Source: CAKZSB01 sp964646405 (lineage in GTDB: Bacteria; Pseudomonadota; Gammaproteobacteria; Granulosicoccales; Granulosicoccaceae). Taken from it: DNA of 64,000 nucleotides. This document shows positions 63,943 through 64,000 of the stretch, in pieces; positions within the stretch are counted from its first letter, which is position 1; every line of letters begins with the position of its first letter. The notes under the pieces are model-generated. The model saw only the letters and a list, made by a program, of their open reading frames with translations. It searched no databases and was not told the DNA's origin. The stretch spans positions 11,381-75,380 of the forward strand of contig CAZYDV010000002.1 in assembly GCA_964646405.1 (NCBI GenBank), given 5' to 3'. Made by a program: the position numbers and the translations under genes.

Positions 63943-64000
63943 AGCGGGCTCTTGTGCAGTGCATCAAAGCACACCGGCGGGTCGCGGTGCCGGTTACAGG

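Overview
The window is a continuous stretch of gammaproteobacterial chromosome. The evidence is metG followed by rsxABCDGE, the pairs amgK-murU, mutY-yggX and mlaA-mutT, and the runs yicC/rph-rdgB-hemW and ispB/rpmA-obgE-proB, with a mid-range GC content and ATGA-type gene overlaps. The giant secreted lipoprotein, the GlyGly-CTERM-type protease tail and the split moaC/moaDE arrangement suggest an environmental, probably marine, lineage outside the enterics. The genus cannot be named from the sequence. I saw no insertion sequences, phage genes or CRISPR arrays.

Layout. 1-5.9 kb: metG 3' end, the six-gene Rnf/Rsx electron-transfer operon (rsxC is strongly divergent) and a DUF1841 gene. 5.9-9 kb, minus strand: SBF-type transporter, DUF2057 lipoprotein, mazG, YfaZ-type porin-like protein. 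9-15.3 kb: amgK-murU wall recycling, two Nudix hydrolases, nitroreductase, Bcr-type exporter, nucleoside hydrolase. 15.3-19.5 kb: IMPase-family phosphatase, Gfo/Idh/MocA oxidoreductase, HAD phosphatase, an orphan methyltransferase-like protein and a small unknown. 19.8-28.4 kb: tRNA-Pro(CGG), ABC exporter, mutT-mlaA, and an envelope block (DUF2970, BON-OmpA protein, membrane-anchored coiled coil, secreted unknown, SH3 protein). 28.7-37.4 kb: one 2884-residue lipoprotein of unknown function. 37.8-44.8 kb: histidine phosphatase, MBL hydrolase, tRNA-Phe(GAA), asmA-mutY-yggX, and moaC diverging from moaDE. 44.8-52.8 kb: HtrA protease, glpK, DUF938 methyltransferase, a two-component system directly followed by a Ca2+/Na+ antiporter, and a small membrane protein. 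52.8-58.4 kb: yicC diverging from rph-rdgB-hemW, CPXCG protein, rpmE, 5'-3' exonuclease and an RluE-like synthase. 58.5-64 kb: secreted reprolysin-like metalloprotease with a sorting tail, ispB, then rpmA, obgE and proB.

Most of the window is housekeeping. Nucleotide-pool and DNA sanitation is well represented: MazG, RdgB, MutT, two further Nudix enzymes and MutY. The parts that merit a second look are the RsxC variant that has lost flavin/NADH-site motifs, the absence of rplU between a near-consensus promoter and rpmA, the giant lipoprotein, the protease with a GlyGly-CTERM-like tail, the two-component/antiporter operon, the BON-OmpA/coiled-coil pair, and an MlaA without a lipobox.
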